Translations under genes and position numbers: made by a program | Shown: piece after piece, positions 54,361 to 57,941 of the stretch | How the letters are laid out: each line of letters opens with the position of its first letter | How positions within the stretch are numbered: position 1 is the stretch's first letter | The notes under the pieces: generated by a model | What the model was told of the DNA's origin: nothing | Databases searched by the model: none | The model's input: the letters and a program-made list of their open reading frames with translations, nothing else | NCBI GenBank assembly: GCA_027011225.1 | Contig: JALVAK010000143.1 | Location: 1-57,941 of the forward strand | Reading direction: 5' to 3' | DNA: 57,941 nucleotides | Origin: Nautiliaceae bacterium | GTDB lineage: Bacteria > Campylobacterota > Campylobacteria > Campylobacterales > Nautiliaceae

Positions 54361-55214
54361 GTTTAGAGCATCCTATTTTTTTAATATTGCCAGTGTTATT
54401 TTTAATCTGTTATAAATTTTGCAAACCAAAACTTGAAGCGATAATTTTTCCAAATACAAAATTTTTTGAAAAAAAAATACCTTTTAATCTTCTTTTATTT
54501 TTATCAATTCTTTTTTTTAGCATTGCATTAAGCTCGCCTGTAAAAATAAAAGTTTATAAAAACACCCAAAAAGGATATGACATTCTCACAGTTCTTGATA
54601 CAAGCGGCTCAATGCAAATGTATCATAAATTAGATTCTGCAAAAACTATAATAAGCGATTTTGCAAAAAAAAGAGTAAATGATAGAATTGGGCTTGTAGT
54701 ATTTGGCAATATTGCATATATAGCATCTCCTCTTACTTATGATAAAAAAATATTTAATGATATTTTAAATAGAATATATGCAGGAATTGCAGGAGAAGCA
54801 ACTGCAATATATGATGCTTTGTTTCTTAGCACAACTCTATTTAAAAATTCGCATGCAAAAAACAAAATAATAATTTTAATAACCGATGGGATAGATAACT
54901 CTTCTAAAACTCCAAAAGATTTAGTACTTAAAACACTTAAAAATATTAAAGTTTATACTATAGGCATTGGAAAAAATATAAATAGTAAAAATTTAAAAGA
55001 AATTGCAAATAAAACAGGTGGAAAATTTTATTGGATTAAAAATGCAAAAGAGCTTAAAAAAGTATACAAAGACATAAACAAACTTGAAAAATCAAAACTA
55101 GATACTAAAATCCAAATAGAAAAAATTTATTACTTTGAATATCCTCTTTTACTAGGAGTTTTATTATATTTAATTTTTCTTTTTAACTATAGGAGAAGTA
55201 TATGGAATTTCTAA
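54357..55214 (+). CDS. batA: BatA-type VWA-domain membrane protein
   Basis: A 285-residue protein: two N-terminal helices, a periplasmic VWA domain with intact metal site (D81-T-S83-G-S85, AGEATAIYDAL, LITDGIDNSS), and a C-terminal helix. Bat proteins are linked to oxygen/stress tolerance in Bacteroides and Francisella; the mechanism is unknown. It overlaps BatB by 13 nt. Confidence 0.9.
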   Translation: MSLEHPIFLILPVLFLICYKFCKPKLEAIIFPNTKFFEKKIPFNLLLFLSILFFSIALSSPVKIKVYKNTQKGYDILTVLDTSGSMQMYHKLDSAKTIISDFAKKRVNDRIGLVVFGNIAYIASPLTYDKKIFNDILNRIYAGIAGEATAIYDALFLSTTLFKNSHAKNKIIILITDGIDNSSKTPKDLVLKTLKNIKVYTIGIGKNINSKNLKEIANKTGGKFYWIKNAKELKKVYKDINKLEKSKLDTKIQIEKIYYFEYPLLLGVLLYLIFLFNYRRSIWNF

Positions 55215-56002
55215 ACCCATGGGCGTTTTTGCTTCTTTTTGGATTATTAGTTGTTTTTATAAAAAATAAAAATCTCCCTTTTAAAAAAGATGTATTAGAA
55301 AAAATTACAACAAAAGTCACTTTTTCTAAAAAAAAGAGATTTATTTTATATTTAATAGCATATATTTTTGTAATAATTGCACTTGCAAGACCTATAATAA
55401 ACAATGGCTACACAACAATTACACTACCAAAAAATAATATAACCATTATACTTGATGCATCTGCACCAATGAAATGCAAAGATATCTATCCTAATAGATT
55501 TGATGCGGCTGTAAACAAACTAAATAAACTATTTAAAAAACTTAATATGCAAAATGTAAGTGTAATTATAGTAGATAATTCGCCATATCTTCTAAATCCT
55601 CCAACTAATGATTATGACTCAATTATTTATCTATTAAAACATATTAACAAAACATATCTTTTTACTTCTCCTTTTTCAAATATAAATGAAGCAATTAATA
55701 TAGCTAAAAAAAACATTAAAAACCCTATATTTCTTACAATTAGCTATGAAAAAGCAAAAGAAGGGATTTTTTATAATGTAGGATTAAAACCTTGCCTTAA
55801 TACACAACCAACAAATAAAGGTATAAAATTTACCTACTCAGATACTGATATAAACATAATAGCAAATAAACTTAATAAAATGGAAAAAAACAAACAAGTA
55901 AAAATTTTAGACAAAGTTGAGCTTTTTTACTACTTTTTAATAATAGCTTTTATTTTAATATTTATAGCAAGTTTTTTACCTTCAAAAAGGATATATAAAT
56001 GA
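55202..56002 (+). CDS. batB: BatB-type VWA protein with degenerate metal site
   Basis: A 266-residue membrane protein with the BatB layout (two helices near 8-20 and 46-62, a VWA domain, a final helix). The metal-site DxSxS reads D85-A-S87-A-P89 and the later ITDG-type aspartate segment is replaced by LTISYEKAKEG, so metal binding is probably lost. It is shorter than typical BatB (about 320). Confidence 0.8.
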   Translation: MEFLNPWAFLLLFGLLVVFIKNKNLPFKKDVLEKITTKVTFSKKKRFILYLIAYIFVIIALARPIINNGYTTITLPKNNITIILDASAPMKCKDIYPNRFDAAVNKLNKLFKKLNMQNVSVIIVDNSPYLLNPPTNDYDSIIYLLKHINKTYLFTSPFSNINEAINIAKKNIKNPIFLTISYEKAKEGIFYNVGLKPCLNTQPTNKGIKFTYSDTDINIIANKLNKMEKNKQVKILDKVELFYYFLIIAFILIFIASFLPSKRIYK

Positions 56003-56601
56003 AAAAAATAATAGTTTTTTTAGCAGTAATTGCATTTGCACTACCTCGTACACAAGAAGTAATCTATAATAGCGCAAACTCATATTACAAAAAAGGAGAA
56101 TATAAAAAAGCAATAAATCTTTACAAAAAAATAACAAAACCATCTCTTAGATTTAGAGCCCTTTATAATTTAGGAAATGCCTATGCAAAAACATTTCAAT
56201 TTCAAAAAGCAATAAATGCGTATAAAAATGCTTTAAAGATAAAAAAAGATAAAGATGCTTTGTATAATTTAAAATTAGTTGAAAAACTTTTAAAGCATAA
56301 ACACTCTTTACAACAAAATAAAAATCCTAAAAAACAAAAGAGTGATAATAAAAATAAGAAAAAAAATGCTTCACAAAATAAAACTCAAAATAATCATCAA
56401 AAAAAAGAGCAAAAGAAACAAAATAAAAAACATAAACAAAAAAGTATTAAAAATAAAAAAGAGAGTAAAAAGAAATCCAATAAAAAAAATCTTAAAATAA
56501 TAAAAGAATCAAACACAACTGATATAAGAAAAAGGTTTTATATGAACAAATTAAAAGAGCTTAAATTCAATACTTTATTATTGCCATTAAGGAGTAAATA
56601 G
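55999..56601 (+). CDS. batC: BatC-type tetratricopeptide protein
   Basis: A 200-residue secreted protein: signal MKKIIVFLAVIAFALP, three TPR-like helical pairs (SANSYYKKGEYKKAINLYKK, LYNLGNAYAKTFQFQKAINA, KDALYNLKLVEKL), then a Lys/Asn/Gln-rich low-complexity tail and a short conserved end LKFNTLLLPLRSK. Overlaps batB by 4 nt; its TAG overlaps the batD GTG by one base. Confidence 0.85.
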   Translation: MKKIIVFLAVIAFALPRTQEVIYNSANSYYKKGEYKKAINLYKKITKPSLRFRALYNLGNAYAKTFQFQKAINAYKNALKIKKDKDALYNLKLVEKLLKHKHSLQQNKNPKKQKSDNKNKKKNASQNKTQNNHQKKEQKKQNKKHKQKSIKNKKESKKKSNKKNLKIIKESNTTDIRKRFYMNKLKELKFNTLLLPLRSK

Positions 56602-57941
56602 TGAAAATTTTGATGTTATTAATTCCATTTATTTTATTAGCTACAGGTGTAAATATTAGTGTAAATAAAAAAACTCTATATTCAGGGCAAGAGCTTATCA
56701 TAACACTAAGTGCAGAAGGAGAAAATATTAAATTCCCAAATATTCAAGAAATTGAGGGAAATACAATTATAGGCACTTCCACATCTGATAATATAAGCAT
56801 TATCAATGGAAAAATGAAAGAAACAATTACAAAATCATATATCTTATATCCAAAAAAAAGTTTTACAATACCCTCATTTGATGTGTATATAAACGGAAAA
56901 ATATATAAAACAAAACCAATAAAAATACAAGTTCTCACACCTAAACAAACAAAAGGAGATTTCGAGCTTGATATAAATATCTCAAAAAATAATCTTTATT
57001 TAGGTGAAAATGCCATCTTAAAACTTACCTTTATAAAAAAAGCTGACGCTGAATCTATTCAAATCCAAAGACCTTATATTAAAAATTTCTTTTTAAAAGA
57101 GATAAATTCCACAGAAATAACAAAAAATAAGCAAGATATAATTCATTACAATTTTTTAATCATACCTCAAAAAAGCGGAAAATATAAAGTAGGTCCTCTG
57201 ATAGCTAAAATAGGAAAATTAGTCAAAATAAATACTGATAATTTTATAAAAATTGCAAGTTTAAAATATCAAAACATCTATTCAAATAAACTTAATATCA
57301 ATGTAAAACCAATACCAAAAAATTCAATTTTTGGAGATTTTAACATTTCAATAAAAAGTAAAAATGAAATAAAAGCAAACGAGCCTAATAATGTTACTCT
57401 AAAAATTTCTGGATGCGGGGATTTTTATTCTATTGAGCCTTTTAATTTAAATATTGATAATACTACCATTTACAAAAGAAAACCAAAGCTAAATTTATCT
57501 ATAAAAAATAATAAGTTATGTGGAGTATACACTCAAACTTTTAGTATTATTGCAAATAATAATTATGTTATTCCTTCAATTAAGCTAAAAACTTTTAATG
57601 GTAAAATTCATACTATATCTACTCCTAAAATTTATGTAAAAGTTAAAAATCCTATAAAATCCGAAAATATAACTTATACAAAAACTTCCGATAATAAATT
57701 AAATTTAAAATTCATCATTCTTATATCTTTAATTTCACTTATTGTAGGAATAGTAATAGGAATTTTATTTTTAAAAGCTTATAATTATTTAAAAAACTCT
57801 GAATATACAAAAATCAAAAAAGCTAATGAAAAAGAGCTATTAAATATTTTAAAAAAATATGAAGAAAATAAAAAAATAAAAGAGATAATGCAAAAAATTG
57901 AAGAAAACATCTATAAAAATGCAAAAAATAAAATCAACAAA
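56601..57941 (+). CDS. batD: BatD-like oxygen-tolerance protein (3' end cut by window)
   Basis: 447 codons visible, GTG start at 56601 after AAGGAG. Signal MKILMLLIPFILLATGVN, beta-sandwich domains (VNISVNKKTLYSGQELIITL, FELDINISKNNLYLGENAIL), one transmembrane helix at about 370-392, then a Lys/Glu-rich cytoplasmic tail continuing past the window. Family: BatD, last usual member of the Bat operon. Confidence 0.87.
   Translation, partial: MKILMLLIPFILLATGVNISVNKKTLYSGQELIITLSAEGENIKFPNIQEIEGNTIIGTSTSDNISIINGKMKETITKSYILYPKKSFTIPSFDVYINGKIYKTKPIKIQVLTPKQTKGDFELDINISKNNLYLGENAILKLTFIKKADAESIQIQRPYIKNFFLKEINSTEITKNKQDIIHYNFLIIPQKSGKYKVGPLIAKIGKLVKINTDNFIKIASLKYQNIYSNKLNINVKPIPKNSIFGDFNISIKSKNEIKANEPNNVTLKISGCGDFYSIEPFNLNIDNTTIYKRKPKLNLSIKNNKLCGVYTQTFSIIANNNYVIPSIKLKTFNGKIHTISTPKIYVKVKNPIKSENITYTKTSDNKLNLKFIILISLISLIVGIVIGILFLKAYNYLKNSEYTKIKKANEKELLNILKKYEENKKIKEIMQKIEENIYKNAKNKINK

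Overview
The window is AT-rich, densely packed DNA with mostly overlapping or abutting genes. Its content points to a vent-type member of the Campylobacterota (Epsilonproteobacteria), most likely Nautiliales (Nautilia/Caminibacter/Lebetimonas). The reasons are the napAGHBFLD order without napC, an octaheme hydroxylamine-oxidoreductase-like cytochrome directly after nap with no nrfA nearby, the aroQ-pepQ-folK-flhF-flhG-fliA-fliM-fliY block and the ftsK-flgL pair familiar from Campylobacter, a fused CcsBA cytochrome c synthase, and a futalosine-type amidohydrolase. The genus is an inference; no database search was possible.

Layout. 1-8835 (minus): a haem and cytochrome c maturation operon (thioredoxin, ccsBA, PhnA-like zinc ribbon, hemA, hemE, hemB, hemC, hemN cut by the window edge). 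8912-9472 (minus): a tetrahaem NrfH/NapC-type quinol dehydrogenase. 9527-14105 (minus): modABC followed in the same overlapping unit by an OmpR-type response regulator and a histidine kinase, preceded by a near-consensus promoter and a 139-nt leader that looks like a molybdenum-cofactor riboswitch with a GAAA tetraloop and its 11-nt receptor. 14210-22570 (plus): periplasmic nitrate reductase napAGHBFLD and an octahaem Hao, with an inverted repeat spanning the Hao leader and reaching its ribosome binding site. 22660-27972 (minus): two tiny monohaem cytochromes, a lipoprotein, CcdA, protoporphyrinogen oxidase, Lgt and a two-CCG Fe-S oxidoreductase.

28023-34999 (minus): flagellar regulator and switch genes with folK, a 54-codon gene, pepQ and aroQ. 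35066-36271 (plus): amidohydrolase. 36268-44908 (minus): OmpA/Pal-like lipoprotein, ftsK, flgL, a soluble chemoreceptor, xseA, alr. 44915-45960 (minus): rpsF-ssb-rpsR with a structured leader. 46158-47177 (plus): gap. 47193-47933 (minus): a single-copy REP-type tyrosine transposase (RAYT). 48002-51613 (minus): a Pqi lipid-transport operon (two separate PqiA halves, PqiB, PqiC, SlyB-like lipoprotein). 51674-51987 (minus): tRNA-Lys-Glu-Val-Asp with a strong promoter. 52287-57941 (plus): MoxR-Bat operon, batD cut by the window edge.

How it fits together: nitrate is reduced by the Mo enzyme NapA in the periplasm, with NapGH/NapB carrying electrons. The nitrite has no NrfA here and is presumably handled by the octahaem Hao. 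Mo supply (ModABC), Mo-cofactor feedback (the leader RNA), haem synthesis, CcsBA, CcdA and thioredoxin all serve assembly of these cofactor-heavy enzymes. The two-component system inside the mod operon is a candidate link between the molybdate/nitrate state and expression. No stretch longer than 300 bases lacks a gene; the longest gaps are 13932-14209 (riboswitch, divergent promoters) and 51988-52286 (tRNA promoter, broken small frame). I saw no CRISPR array, rRNA, phage or insertion sequence other than the RAYT gene.
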